Counted from the stretch's first letter, positions 20,002 to 31,588 are shown. The stretch: 64,000 nucleotides of DNA from Vittaforma corneae ATCC 50505 (GCF_000231115.1 NW_006889851.1:1-64000); one strand, 5' to 3'. A program made the numbers and translations. The notes: generated by a model from the letters alone, not told the origin.

Positions 20002-21042
20002 TTATTTATTCAAAGGTTTACTATGAATAAAGTCCTGACTTTGAGATGCAAAACGAACTTTACGCGTTGACTGATTGTTGGGATTGGTGAATGCGCCTGG
20101 ATTTGAACTTTTTGCATCGGTTTTGAGATTTTCGCTTGATTTATTCACATGAACCTCTGCTTCGACTGCTATGCTAGCCTGACTGCAAGTATCACCTTTT
20201 GTTCTATCCTGTTGCTTGCTATTCCCACCAACCTTGACATTACTACTGATACTACCAGTCACATTGATACTGTGTTCTAGAAAAGGCTGCTGTTCAGGAT
20301 TAGGGTTTCTAATAGGCTGCATGGAAACACCATGTTCAGTTTTACTTGGGCTAACATTCATATCCCCAGCAGTACGAGAGCCTTTGATAATACCAGGCAG
20401 TTTCATAAGGTAAATCAAATATAGAGTTCCAATAACACCCTCATCAATCACACCCCACTTCATATAAAGATTCGAATACCCATGTGCTCCAAATATCCAT
20501 TCCATGATTACAGCTGTCATCTCCAATACCGTGCATGCCCAAAAGCCGACCATGGGAAAGCTAATCTTGACTATGAATCTTAAGAAAGCATATAATCCGA
20601 TTATAATAAAGTTAATAAACATTAGCCACAAAGCTACATTAAAGCTAACAAAAGGAACAAGCAATACTACAGCACAGTCCTCGATCCTTGTGCACTTTGC
20701 CCGGAGATGGATATAAATTATATAGCACATGAAGGTAGAAATTATCCTGAAGATTACAATAAGTATATATTCCAACTTAGTAATCATAGTGTCACTTAAG
20801 GATTTAAAGCATGGACATGGCCTGTAGAAATAGGCATTCTTGCCATTGCTGATTTGCCATTTAAAATGGTTGATGGCAATATACCAAGTGATAATGGCCA
20901 ATAAAACGTAGATAAGACAAATGCCCAATTCGACATTAGGCAGCGAGGCAGCGTAAGAAGCGAGGTCGTCCAATATGAAACCACTGGGAACTATGCTGTT
21001 TGTATCGCCTTGTGACTGCATTCCATTCTGAGTGCTTGACAT
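20002..21042 (-). CDS. Multi-spanning membrane protein with long polar tail, orphan
   Basis: 346-aa protein with about six hydrophobic segments in its first 215 residues (GICLIYVLLAIITWYIAI, YILIVIFRIISTFMCYIIYI, VLLVPFVSFNVALWLMFI, FIIIGLYAFLRFIV, ACTVLEMTAVIMEWIF, VIGTLYLIYLMKL). A roughly 125-residue Ser/Asn/Gln-rich soluble tail follows, likely cytosolic and disordered. The ATG at 21042 is preceded by TAAAAATTTTAT; no CCC is seen in the leader. The tail distinguishes it from its neighbours at 13.2 and 17.0 kb. Function unknown. Confidence 0.7.
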   Translation of the reverse strand: MSSTQNGMQSQGDTNSIVPSGFILDDLASYAASLPNVELGICLIYVLLAIITWYIAINHFKWQISNGKNAYFYRPCPCFKSLSDTMITKLEYILIVIFRIISTFMCYIIYIHLRAKCTRIEDCAVVLLVPFVSFNVALWLMFINFIIIGLYAFLRFIVKISFPMVGFWACTVLEMTAVIMEWIFGAHGYSNLYMKWGVIDEGVIGTLYLIYLMKLPGIIKGSRTAGDMNVSPSKTEHGVSMQPIRNPNPEQQPFLEHSINVTGSISSNVKVGGNSKQQDRTKGDTCSQASIAVEAEVHVNKSSENLKTDAKSSNPGAFTNPNNQSTRKVRFASQSQDFIHSKPLNK

Positions 21043-21337
21043 AATAAGAGATAAAATTTTTAGATCAATTTAAAAATTTTTGACAGAAATGAATTAAGGT
21101 TATTCTAGTAAAACATTGACAAATCAAGCCAAGAATCAGACACTAAAATTCAGGACTCGAACACAGCAATGACACCCCTACACACGGTCTGAACATCTTC
21201 GGATAGCACGGTGCAAAAATTTACTATGATCTGTCAAAAACATCATAATTATCTCTCAGATTAAAATAACTGAAGAACACGTCTCCTAACAACAATTTTA
21301 ATATAAAAACCACGGGGAATTCAATATTGCAATGTGT

Positions 21338-24300
21338 TTACTTACTTTTCTTTTTGAGAATTGAAATGCATCCCCTCATGCTCTCCACCAATGCACTCTG
21401 CTCTTCGACCACCCTTTCGGTCTGTCTTAGTTTTAAATTGAGTAGGTTGTTTTCATTTATCAATCTCACCACCTCTTCTTTGTTTTCCCTCTGAATTTCA
21501 ACAACCTTGACTTTATTTAAAAGCCCACAGTTACAGCTTAGAAGCTTCTTTCGTTCGATGGTTTTTAATGCATCCTTGTCTACAACAAAAGAGCTGACTA
21601 GTCTTTCTCTGATTAAATTACCACCATCAATGCTGTTGTTACTGGCATTGCTTAAATTAACGGGATTGTCATGGGCATTTATGGCCCCTTCCAAATTACT
21701 GCTAAGCTTCTGCATCATCTCTGATAATCTGCTTATCTCAGCTTCCTTCTCAGCTATCTTTACATTTGCCTCATTCAACTGCCTATTCAAGGCCTCAACC
21801 CTTTCAGCAAATGGCTTTACTGCTGAGTTGATTTTCCTTGACACTTCCCCATCCGTGATTTCATGTCCAATCAGCTCCTGAACCTTACATAAATTCTTCT
21901 TTAATTCTTCCTTCTTTTGGAGTATCTCACCCATTTCTTTATTATATTCCCTTTTGATCCTTTCAATCTCGTCTTCTCTTTCATCAAAGCGTGTTTGCAA
22001 TTTACCAATATGGTCTTTTAGCTCTCCTATTTGAATCAAGCTACTCTCGTTATTCACTGTCAAAGCATCAATCTCAGTCTTAAGAAGACTATTCTTTTTG
22101 AGAACATCTTCAATTTCCCTCTTTAACAGCATGTTGGCATTTTCATGCTCTTTTAGCGACTCATTCTCAGATCTAGCAATGGATAATTCATTGGAAAGCC
22201 TAGAAATTTCATTAATCAGGCTTTCAATTTGCAGATTTTTAGAATCTAAAATCTCAAAAAACTTTATCTGGAAAAGGTCTGAAATCAAATTAGCCTCATT
22301 TCTGACGCTTTCCAGACCCTCCTTAAGCTTAATCACATCAGTCTTTGGTACAAAATTATGCGTAAATTCTGATGCTACTTTTATGCAACTCTCTTCGGAC
22401 TCCTTAAGTTGTTGATTCAGCTCCCTAATCCTATTTTCTAGAATAGCATTTCCAGTCTCGAGCTCATTTACCTTTCTTTCATACTGTTTTTTTATACTTT
22501 TCTCATTCTCTAACTGCTGATTTATTTTGTCAAGAATAGACTCCATTCCTTCATCATGAGAAGATGACCCATTGGCAATATCGCTGCGCAGCTTCTCATT
22601 CTCAAGTCTTAATTTATGAATTTCTAGCTGCAGAGCCTTCCTCTCTTGATTCTCCCTGCAATCAACTAGGCACAGAGCCTCGATCTTTTCCTTTGCTAGT
22701 CTTTGGTTTTCCTCATACATCTCATCCTTTTCTCTACTTAGTTCAGAGTTTATGCTTTCGAGATTAGACAATTTTAAGCTTAATGTCTTGATCTGCTTGT
22801 GCAAAGACACGACAGTTTCCTGGGTTCCGTTTTTAATAGACTTAAGCTCTTCAATTTTAGATTCAAGACTTTTTGCCTGTTCCTGGTTGGCCAATAGGCT
22901 GCTTTCGAGGGTGTTTGTCTTAGCCTTGAAATACTCCAATTCTTGTTTTAATGCTGATATTTGTCTATTGTTTTCTTGGGTTATGTGCTCCTTCTTTCTA
23001 ATTTCACCCTGCAAGCTTTCATTTTCAAATTGAACATCATCAAATTCATTTTTAGTCTTTCGAATAACATCGTCCTGACAACTGATCTTCTCTTCCAAAG
23101 CTGAAATAGTATTTTTGTGTGCTGAGCATTCCCCTTTGACCAGCTCATTTTCTGTCTTAATATCGCATACCATCTTCTCCAATTCGTCTTTGCTCTTTAA
23201 TATTTCGTTGATTTCACTCTCCTTTAGTTTCAAAACTGAATTTAAATCCCCACCCTTTTGGACAAGATTTGAGATGGTCTCCTCTTTACTCTTTAGTTCC
23301 TTGTTTGTCTGTTCGAGCGCTGCATTTAGATCCTTTATCGCTGCACAGTGGTTTTCTTCTTTAATTTCACATTGTCTTACTTTATCCTTTAAGGACTCGA
23401 TGCTCTTAGATTGTTTGTCGAGACTAGATAATAGCTCGGTATTCTCCCTTCTTAGACCTTCAAGTAAACCTTCCTTCTCATCCAAGGCTAGTCTTGAAAG
23501 GTCATTGGTCTTTTTAAACTCCTCTACGGAGTTATTCAGGGATGAAATACATGCCTCCATCTTCTTCCTTTCCTTCCTTTCCCTTTCAACAAGATCTGCA
23601 TATGCTCTAATCTGCTCGTCTTTTTCTCTGATGCTCTCTTCATTCTTCTGAACTTCCAGCAACGGCTTAATCTTGATAAAAAGTGCCCACCACTTCCATT
23701 TCAATAGCTCATATGTCATGTTGGCATTCTTTTGTAAAAGAACGATAGCCTTCTGCCTTTCTTGGTTTATATTACTCCTCCTCAATTCAATTTTGTGCAG
23801 GAGAATGCCCGTGACAACTCTGGAAAGACGGGATATTCGCCTTTCTCTCATGTCCTCCATATCTGCTAGAACTCCTTGTCTTAAAAAAACCATTGTATTG
23901 CCTATTCTGTAGTCATTACTATTAATTTCAATAGATTCAAGAATACTCTTGGACAGATTTTTTGGAATAAGTAGAAGCTCATTAGCCATGTTCACGTTAT
24001 CATCACTCATAACATTTGTATTTACATTGAGTAGTATCAAATACCTCTCATTGAATTCCTTGAAGGATATTCTTGAAGGATATCCAAGCCGTGATATTCT
24101 AATTCCTTCTAATACACCATTGCATTTTAGCTGATCCAAAATAAGTTTCTTGTTGAATTCTGAACTGTTCTTATTTAAATTGGGAAGGATACATCTTACA
24201 AAGTGAGGATTAGTATTTCTCAATAGATCCATCAATCTTCTTAGATTTTCCCGATGACTTTGACTGACTGTTCTGAAAATACCTTTTTTTATGTTGGAGT

Positions 24301-26034
24301 CATTGCGAGTAGAAAGAAGATGAGAAGATGCTAGCTTGTGAAGATTCTCTGAATGGACGTCCTTATTCTTGTTAAGCCAGTCCTTAACTTCATATTCTAC
24401 AAGACCAGCATAATGCTTAATTCTAAATGTATTCTTAAATGGACACTTTTCCACACCCTGTATTCCCTTAATCTTATTAAGAAGAGTATCATCGCTGGCT
24501 TTGGGCATTACACATTCTTCATCCAAATATGATAATATTCCTATGGGATTGTTGCTTTCAATAAGCCTGATAGTAGGCTCTAAATCCAGACCAAAATCAA
24601 TGAAATTCCAGTCTATGCACTCATTCTTGTATATTTCCTGCTCCAGGATAAACATATGGTGATTGAAGAACTGCTGCAGCTTCTCATTAGTGTAGTTTAT
24701 ACACAGCTGTTCAAAAGAGTTATTCTCGAATATTTCAAAGCCAGCAATGTCCAAGACTCCAATAAAGGAGTCAGATGAAGAGATATCGAGGATAGAATTA
24801 ATTTCAAACACCAGGTTATCAAATAAAGAATCATACAGCATTTTCATAAGACCCTCAATGACCTTAAGGCATTCCTCTTTTGTACGAGAATGCGTTACAG
24901 TCTCATTGCCCGCTTTTATTGAAGGATGCAACACTTCTTTTAAAAAATCAGTGACGGAAATATTCAACAGCTTACAGGCCATTTCAACAGGATTAACATT
25001 ACCCTTATTACAGCTATTATTTATGCATGCCTGATCCTCGTTTTCGGCAAACTCAATATTACTTAAGTGAAGAATGGCAGCTATTATTTTGTAGTACCTT
25101 GATGGATCGGTCATTCCAAGATTTTCAAAGCAAACATTCAGCCTGTCAAATTCTTTTGAATCATCAACATCTTTGATTTCAAAACAGGAGTTCCTTAAAC
25201 ATACGTAATCTTCTGGATCCCTTGTTAGCCCCAGAGAAGTCAACAGATGTGGAGACCCACCTCTCAGAAGATAATAGAAAATATGGTACGATCTTTCGCC
25301 AGGACATTGATGAGTAACCCTGGATTTTTCCAATAGTATTTTTCAATCCTAGCGCCACAGATATTCCCCCCTTTGAACTTTAGCTGAATAAACTTACCAA
25401 ACCTAGAACTATTATCATTCTTTACTGTTTTGGCGTTTCCAAAGGCTTCAAGGATAGGATTGGCTGAAAGTAAAAGAGTATCAATGGACTTGCCACTTCT
25501 GCTGTCGCTGGCAACAGTTGACAGAAATTCTATCACTCTTTTGGTGTTTTCTGTCTTCCCGGCACCGCTTTCGCCAGTAATCAGAATAGACTGGTTCTCT
25601 CTATTAGAGAGAAGACAACGGTAAGCCTCGTTGGCTACTGCAAATATATGGGGCTCGGCTTCTCTATACTTCTTCAAAGTAATATTCTTTTTTACTTCAT
25701 CAGTATAGATGCCTAACTGTCTGTAAGGATTGAGGGAAATAAGAAACAGACCAGAGTAGGTGTAAATAAAAGACTCTTCATATCTTTTCTTAAGATTGTG
25801 AAGGACACTGGGCTCATTGAGGTGGGACAGTAGAGCTAGGTCTTCGACCATATCAAACTTGGCTGGATTCATCTTAAAAACTTCGGATTGCTTGAAGGAT
25901 TCTAAAACATTTGATTGTGTCTTTACATGTGTAGATGTCTCCCCTACAACATATGCAGGCTTGTACAGCTCGTATGAACAGGGTACCCATATCCATCTTT
26001 TGTTTTCCACAGTCAAGTCTTCCTCTGTTGTCAT
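21338..26034 (-). CDS. MYO1: Class II-type myosin heavy chain, frame broken once
   Basis: Actin-based motor of about 1,566 aa if one frame break is ignored. The head has the P-loop GESGAGKTENTKRVIEFL (about 154-171), switch I (NDNSSRFGKFIQLKF), switch II (DIAGFEIFENNSFEQLC) and the NEKLQQFFN relay helix. After the converter comes one poor IQ-like stretch. Then about 750 residues of charged heptad sequence form a long coiled-coil tail, as in conventional myosin II involved in cytokinesis. At about 25332-25336 the frame changes between GARIEKYY and LEKSRVTHQ; one extra T restores the normal IEKYLLEKSRV-type motif. The ATG at 26034 follows CTACCCTCA. Confidence 0.94.
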
Positions 26035-26400
26035 TGAGGGTAGAAATGAGGTGGGCTTTGAAATAAGCAAAAAAGAGAAAGATTAAAGAATAATGTTTAA
26101 TTATGCAAAATGAAATAAGCGATCGCACCAATCATTTAAGGTGTGTTTACAGCCATTAACGCTTGACAGCTCCTTATATGTGTTGGACTTTTGTTTATGC
26201 CGTGCGCTGTCAAGTTGATGTGTGTACATTAACAACCAAACAAAAGATTATTTAGATTTGTTATTTATCAATATGGCAGTAGCTGGTAAAAAAGAGAGAT
26301 GCACCATCTTACGCATTTTTAATTGAAAATCTCATTTTAAAACAGAAATAGCAATTTTGAAACACAGTCGTTTAAATACAAACGTTACAGCAATGCAAGG
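26035..26400. other. Divergent intergenic region with a small hairpin
   Basis: Upstream of both myosin and the secreted orphan. A 9-bp inverted repeat (CTTGACAGC at 26162-26170 and GCTGTCAAG at 26206-26214) brackets 35 nt and could be a regulator site or a weak hairpin. No ORF. Confidence 0.4.
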
Positions 26401-27567
26401 ATGAATAGTAGAATTGTATTGCCAGTGTTATTTGGAGTCAGTCTATCAAAGCACTATCTGGACAATGCTAACCAAAATAGGACTAGATTTAGCAGCTCCA
26501 ATGCTGACAAGGTTCCAGATAGCCACGGCGTTTCTGATAAACATGACAGCATCTACGTTTCAATTGGCACTAATCCGGACAAGACAGGTAGCTACAATCA
26601 CCCAGCCAGCAACAGTGCTGAAATACCATTTACAAACACTGACAACAGCATTCATGTATTTAAGCCCAAGACAGTCTCCAAGGAGATAAAAGAGCTAAAA
26701 GAGTGGGAAACCAAGAACATTGTCTTTATTGTTGGAACTTCAAGAGTTGAATCCGATAACATTCCTGAGTTTACAAAAAAGATTAAGTTGCTGATCGATG
26801 TTGATAGCACAATACATAAGAAGGAGCTATCGCAAAGGCAGGACTATAGAAACTGGGAAGATTACATGGAGAATACCTACCAGCCTTTGTTTTCAAAGTA
26901 CAGAGATGTTATATTTAAAATGGAGAAAGAGCAAATAAAAGAGATGCTCAAATTAAAAGACAACTTCGCAACGGCTAATTCAAGCAATGCAGGCACTAAT
27001 AATCATAGCAATACCACTACCAAAAGTAACGCCAAGTCAAGTAGCAGTAAAAGGAATAGAACACGCATCAGCAACGCTTTTCTTCCTTTTATGCTTGACA
27101 GGTTCTATTTTGCGAAACCCTCAGCTTTTGACCTAACTGTCAATGCCACTAATCTACTTCTAACAATTGTTGGAAGTGAGGACCTTTCAAAAGAAGAAAT
27201 GAATGAGCTCAAAAGGCGGTTTGTAATGACCCAGTTCAAGGACAGTAGTCCCAATGGCAATATATACACCAGCAATTATAGTAGTACCCTGTGGAACAAG
27301 GAGCTCTCAAGGAGCGAGATAAGAGAAATAATGGCTGACTTTGATTTAAGTTCAGTCATGGACAGTCTTAAAGAGTATTTTGACTTCATGAAAAGATTGG
27401 GAAAGATAGTCAATATTGACAAAGAGTACAGCTTTGTGTATCCTGTTCTTAACATTGAGGATTTTGAGGAGAGCGAGAAGAACATTCTGGTGGAGTGCTC
27501 AGAGGTTTTTGAGGGATACTTGCAGAATGTGAAGGGAATAAAGGGATGGATAGGAAGAAATAAGTGA
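26401..27567 (+). CDS. Putative secreted low-complexity protein, orphan
   Basis: 388-aa protein beginning with a short hydrophobic segment (IVLPVLFGVSLS) compatible with a signal peptide or anchor. Two Asn/Ser/Thr-rich low-complexity regions follow, at about residues 20-90 and 195-225 (NSSNAGTNNHSNTTTKSNAK), with charged helical blocks around them. No known domain. The Asn/Ser/Thr richness and the possible signal fit an exported or surface protein of the parasite, but the signal is weak. Confidence 0.6.
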   Translation: MNSRIVLPVLFGVSLSKHYLDNANQNRTRFSSSNADKVPDSHGVSDKHDSIYVSIGTNPDKTGSYNHPASNSAEIPFTNTDNSIHVFKPKTVSKEIKELKEWETKNIVFIVGTSRVESDNIPEFTKKIKLLIDVDSTIHKKELSQRQDYRNWEDYMENTYQPLFSKYRDVIFKMEKEQIKEMLKLKDNFATANSSNAGTNNHSNTTTKSNAKSSSSKRNRTRISNAFLPFMLDRFYFAKPSAFDLTVNATNLLLTIVGSEDLSKEEMNELKRRFVMTQFKDSSPNGNIYTSNYSSTLWNKELSRSEIREIMADFDLSSVMDSLKEYFDFMKRLGKIVNIDKEYSFVYPVLNIEDFEESEKNILVECSEVFEGYLQNVKGIKGWIGRNK

Positions 27568-27692
27568 AATAAATAGTATAATTAAATAGCAACTGCTTGT
27601 ATAAAGTAAAAGAGTGTATAGAGTTGGCATAGAGCATCGGTTTATTCAATTCAACAAGTATAGCAGTGCCTCTAATCGTATTCAATATAAAT

Positions 27693-28406
27693 TTATGCAC
27701 CAGACAAGACGTTCATCTCCTTTACAAAATCTTCAATGCTGGTGCATTTAATATCGTTTTTCTTGTCGCCGCTCATTTCACTCATTCTACTTACGAACTG
27801 AACTACACTTATATGGTCCATAAAGCTCTTCAGGGGTAGGTCCTTCAGGCTGTTGCTTTCTAGATTGGTGCCTTTCACTCTGCTAGCCAAGTATTCTAGA
27901 AAGACTCGCTTGTTCTCTTCCTTGTAAAAGACAACCTTAAATTGGCTAGTAACACAGCTGTTTTTATATAATATAAACGACACGGTCTTTTCGCCACCAT
28001 CCGTCTTGCATTTAACTTCTTTAACTCCAGTCTTTTCCAAGATGATGAGGCCTGTGCCTTTCTCCCCCCACTCAAACAGCCTTATTTCAATCCAATCGTG
28101 GATTATCAAAAGCTCAATAGTTTTCGAGGGAGACGTGAAAATAGAAACACATTCTACTTTATTATGCCCATTCCCATATGCTTTACCATGACTGTCCACG
28201 TTATTGTATCCATGCATTTCGCCATAATCGTTTTCGCTGTTTGACGATGTGTCATCAATGAAGAGTCTTTCCGAGTACTCCCTCAACCTTGTTTTGCAGT
28301 ACGAATATGCATCATTTTCGTTCCTTATCTGTTTTTTATACATGAATATTCTCCATCCCAGCTGCATAAACAACGAGCATTTGACAGTAGTATAAAAGCA
28401 CAACAT
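27693..28406 (-). CDS. Hypothetical protein with hydrophobic N-terminus
   Basis: 237-aa orphan. The N-terminus (MLCFYTTVKCSLFMQLGW) is hydrophobic and could be a signal anchor. A polar linker with Asn/Gly/His follows, then a compact beta-rich domain (ELLIIHDWIEIRLFEW, TGLIILEKTG, FKVVFYKEENKRVFLEYL) whose strand-strand-helix ending resembles a PH-like fold. The first ATG is at 28406; the frame is open further upstream only on non-ATG codons. Internal ATGs at 28367 and 28343 are alternatives. No CCC block is close, so the start is uncertain. Confidence 0.5.
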   Translation of the reverse strand: MLCFYTTVKCSLFMQLGWRIFMYKKQIRNENDAYSYCKTRLREYSERLFIDDTSSNSENDYGEMHGYNNVDSHGKAYGNGHNKVECVSIFTSPSKTIELLIIHDWIEIRLFEWGEKGTGLIILEKTGVKEVKCKTDGGEKTVSFILYKNSCVTSQFKVVFYKEENKRVFLEYLASRVKGTNLESNSLKDLPLKSFMDHISVVQFVSRMSEMSGDKKNDIKCTSIEDFVKEMNVLSGA

Positions 28407-28498
28407 GCTGTTGGAAAAGATTGCTAGAACAACCAAAGTATGGCAGCGGGTCTTAGCAAAAGTCGATATTCAAAAGCACAAATTATTTTACGTATGAG

Positions 28499-30385
28499 TT
28501 ATTTGTTGGAAAACTTCTCTTTGAAAACACTCTTCTTGAACGTCTTGCTCAGCGTCTTATATGAACTTTGAATAATCACGATGCTGTCTTTATACAAAGC
28601 AATATTGTGTATTAACAGCCCTATTTCATATGTTGAGATAGCACCATTCCGTAGTAAGAATATGTACTTTTCATTAGAAAATGCATTATCACCAGCCATA
28701 TACAAAATATCTTTAAACAAAGTACTATTCTGGTTGTTCACAAGTGGAAGAGAGATGGGCTCTTCAGCAATGCATTGGTGATCTTTGATAACCTTTTTTG
28801 AGTATCCATCGGGTGATTCCACAAGGTAGACAATATGGTCATTAAAGCATTGAGAGACAACTGGCGTGCCAATGCTTATTGGATGCATCTCATGGGTTCT
28901 GAGATTGTAGATCTCGCCCTTGACCGGAAATACAAGGTAATTGTTTGATATTTCCACTTTCTCATTAATATCCTCGTACTTCATATGGTGTTCCTCAAAT
29001 GAATCTATATTCAGTACTGTTACTGTGAAGTCAAAGTGCTGAAGAGCTAGAAAACCAGAGGAGAACCTCACCCACTTGGCAGGCGGAAACTCTCTTAGAT
29101 TTTCAATGTGGAGCTTGGAGCCAGTAAACAGACTGTACAAGATGGCCTTTTTGGATGTTGAAATGCAGGCATATTGCTGATCAAAGTGTATATCAGCAGA
29201 AATTATATGGTTTTTCTGCTTAATGCTCAGGAAGTGGTTGAACTTGGTGGTCTTTTGATTGATATTTTCTAAAACAGATTCATCGATCCTAAAAGTAATA
29301 AGCTTATTGGCACTATCGTTAAATAAATTGGATGCATCTACATTGCCATCACAGTTCACAACATCACTATCAAGAGGAGTGTGTGTATCTTTATCATTTG
29401 AAATTGAGAACAGGTCTAAGGATGCACTGTAGGCAGTATAGAAGTACTCCTTAGTTCTTCCCGCCAGTACCGACGAATCATATAAAATCCTAAAAGTATA
29501 CTTGTCAATCTCTGTAGAACTAATGACAACAGTGCAGTCTTCACCTCCAGACAACACTCTTCCATTATCAACACACATGCACAGTACTTCAGCGCTGTGT
29601 GGGTCCCCCTGAAAAGCCTTTACAATTTTGTTCTTCAAAATTTTAGCACAAAAGATTCTTGAATCGACTCCCGAAACATGAACCTGATCATTTAAAATGA
29701 CTAGATCGTTGAGAGGATGCTCTCTGACATGAAATTTATCAAGAACGATCTCGGAAATGGGATTTATAAGATAGATGTGTCCATTCTCACCGCAAACACA
29801 AAATGAACTGACATTAATACCAGCAAATTTAATAGGAGTGGTCTTAATTTCGATTTCGGTTATAACCTTACTGTTGTGTAATATTGTTATCCAGCCATCT
29901 GACGTCCCAATAAGGATATAGCTGAATGCAGCTAGTAAGGAGGAGATTTTGCTTGTAACTGTGGCTATCTGAACTATGCTATCCCCGACGCTATTGTTGC
30001 TGATATTATTAATGTTGCCTTGGTAATGAAACACTTCATTTCTCGAATTTGAAAAGTAGAAGGATCTTGGTGCATAGCCTATCTTCTGACACTCCACACT
30101 GATGTTTGTAGCATCTAAGTCCAGAACAGTCCTATTTAGATTTGAAGTATCAAAAATGACAACTCTGCCAGTCTTAGAAAGACATATAACGGTATTTAGA
30201 TCAAGAAAGGCGGATTGGACTATTTCCTCAGATATCTCAAAGAATAGAAATTTCTGAAGAGAAGAAGAATGATGGAGCTCAAGCATTCCGTTTCTTCGAA
30301 ATATGGCAACGATCCTGTTGTTTGAGCATAGGGAAGTGACTGGAGAGGGAATGAATTCCGGAGGTCTGAAGACGTGAGCGAGCAT
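28499..30385 (-). CDS. WD40 protein, UTP4/cirhin-like (t-UTP complex)
   Basis: 628-aa beta-propeller protein without membrane segments. WD-like blades are scattered through it, the clearest being SGVDSRIFCAKILKN followed by HSAEVLCMCVDNGRVLSGGED. In UTP4 the same order (a GVDS blade, then an H-x-DVRAL-GGVD blade) marks the middle of the tandem propellers. UTP4 belongs to the t-UTP subcomplex that couples Pol I transcription to early pre-rRNA processing. Blades elsewhere are degenerate, so another WD40 protein remains possible. The ATG at 30385 has AAATTTTTTCACCC upstream and is preferred to the earlier in-frame start at 30430. Confidence 0.6.
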   Translation of the reverse strand: MLAHVFRPPEFIPSPVTSLCSNNRIVAIFRRNGMLELHHSSSLQKFLFFEISEEIVQSAFLDLNTVICLSKTGRVVIFDTSNLNRTVLDLDATNISVECQKIGYAPRSFYFSNSRNEVFHYQGNINNISNNSVGDSIVQIATVTSKISSLLAAFSYILIGTSDGWITILHNSKVITEIEIKTTPIKFAGINVSSFCVCGENGHIYLINPISEIVLDKFHVREHPLNDLVILNDQVHVSGVDSRIFCAKILKNKIVKAFQGDPHSAEVLCMCVDNGRVLSGGEDCTVVISSTEIDKYTFRILYDSSVLAGRTKEYFYTAYSASLDLFSISNDKDTHTPLDSDVVNCDGNVDASNLFNDSANKLITFRIDESVLENINQKTTKFNHFLSIKQKNHIISADIHFDQQYACISTSKKAILYSLFTGSKLHIENLREFPPAKWVRFSSGFLALQHFDFTVTVLNIDSFEEHHMKYEDINEKVEISNNYLVFPVKGEIYNLRTHEMHPISIGTPVVSQCFNDHIVYLVESPDGYSKKVIKDHQCIAEEPISLPLVNNQNSTLFKDILYMAGDNAFSNEKYIFLLRNGAISTYEIGLLIHNIALYKDSIVIIQSSYKTLSKTFKKSVFKEKFSNK

Positions 30386-30409
30386 TATTTTGTGGGTGAA
30401 AAAATTTAC
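30386..30409 (-). promoter_or_regulatory. AAATTTT/CCC start-codon element
   Basis: On the minus strand this reads GTAAATTTTTTCACCC then ACAAAATA and ATG, a full example of the A/T box plus CCC context. Confidence 0.55.
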
Positions 30410-30636
30410 GCAAAGTTGAGAGAGCTGCAAAGCCAGGACAAGATAAGTAAAAGCATTTATATTCCTTAAAAATATTCTTAAATTGCCCTTTGTTTTATTT
30501 ATAAATGGATGATAGAAAATGAAAGGTCAGAAAATGCATTTTGCTTCATAAGAGGGAGCCCTTTAATGCTGAAGTACAAGGATCTATTGACCGGACAGCT
30601 TTTGGTAATCTTTACACACTACAAAACCGTTAAGAA

Positions 30637-31128
30637 TCACTTTTTACTTCTACTTTTCAAGTCTTTCATTAGATTTTCCTGTTTTTTCAAGAATAGTGCC
30701 TCATCAAAGATCCTCTTCTTCTTTGTTCCCAAAATCTCAACACTAAGCAATTTGCTTGCCTCAGAAAACACCTGATCCTTTGAGCCAGTGCGCAATGCTT
30801 CTGCTTCATTCTCAATTAGTGTCTTTTCAATGACTAGCTCTTCTTCGGCATTCCTGAATCTCTTAAAGAATTCATCGCTCAAGACCCTCTCCTCAAATAG
30901 ATTTGAGACTACTTCTCTCTCCTCAGCGAGTACATTCAATTTCTTGAGGGTGTTTTTGGCGGCAAGAATGAGCTGCTTCATTTGTACACTCATTGGTTCA
31001 GCAAACATCCCATAGAATTTATTTAGATCTTCGTTAGAGGATTCAGGACTGTCACCTGTAGTACTTCTAGCAAGCATTCCAATTCCTATTATGAGTATTG
31101 AGCAGAAAAGAGATACCAAAATTATCAT
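30637..31128 (-). CDS. SEC66: SEC66/SEC71-like subunit of the Sec63 translocon complex
   Basis: 163-aa protein with an N-terminal membrane helix (MIILVSLFCSILIIGIGML) and a helical cytosolic domain. The pattern of paired helices (FYGMFAEPMS, TLKKLNVLAEEREVVSNLF, LSDEFFKRFRNAEEELVIEK, then EASKLLSVEIL) parallels yeast Sec66, where LAPQI.LLYKNGSIGEDYWKRF is the equivalent core. Sec66 acts with Sec63 and Sec62 in post-translational import into the ER. Slightly shorter than yeast (206 aa). The ATG has CACCCC upstream. Complements SRP54 in the same window. Confidence 0.7.
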   Translation of the reverse strand: MIILVSLFCSILIIGIGMLARSTTGDSPESSNEDLNKFYGMFAEPMSVQMKQLILAAKNTLKKLNVLAEEREVVSNLFEERVLSDEFFKRFRNAEEELVIEKTLIENEAEALRTGSKDQVFSEASKLLSVEILGTKKKRIFDEALFLKKQENLMKDLKSRSKK

Positions 31129-31588
31129 GGTCTTTATTTTGGGGTGAGAAATACAAATACATATAAATTATACAATGCATAAGCATAGACTCCACAAATG
31201 CAACAAGCATATTCTACGCCTATTTCTATGACACGCCTTAATATCAAATAGAAGCTTAACCAAGGAAGCAATAGCAGTGTTCCAAAAGGCTAATTTATTG
31301 TTAACGGATCTAGCCTAGAAAAAAGAAGGTTGATGAAATTCTACTTTCGGGATCTTCGGTGAATTGCATCAAATTTATGTACTGTGCATCGCAAACGCTT
31401 TGAACACAGAATATATGGCATTTAGGATGTAGTTTGCATCGGAAGTAAAGATTTGGCACGATGCTAATTACAATATTCACCGTAGAGAGTCTTAGATATA
31501 GAACAGGCTGCGATGCATTGAACAAAAACCAACAACTTCTCTCCTTGGTGCTTCTGCTCTAACAGCAATTTTCCATTCCAAGTGCTTT
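31129..31588. other. Intergenic region between SEC66 and MTR4
   Basis: Both genes read on the minus strand. A minus-strand open stretch (31310-31525) opens on TTG and has its first ATG only near its end, so it is not called. Otherwise nothing recognisable. Confidence 0.45.

Noticed and set aside
21507..25034. Many antisense ORFs inside the myosin gene
   Set aside because: Mirror frames of the Glu/Lys-rich coiled coil, giving Ser/Phe/Leu-rich nonsense.
31310..31525. 71-residue minus-strand ORF
   Set aside because: Opens on TTG with its only ATG near the end; no similarity recognised.
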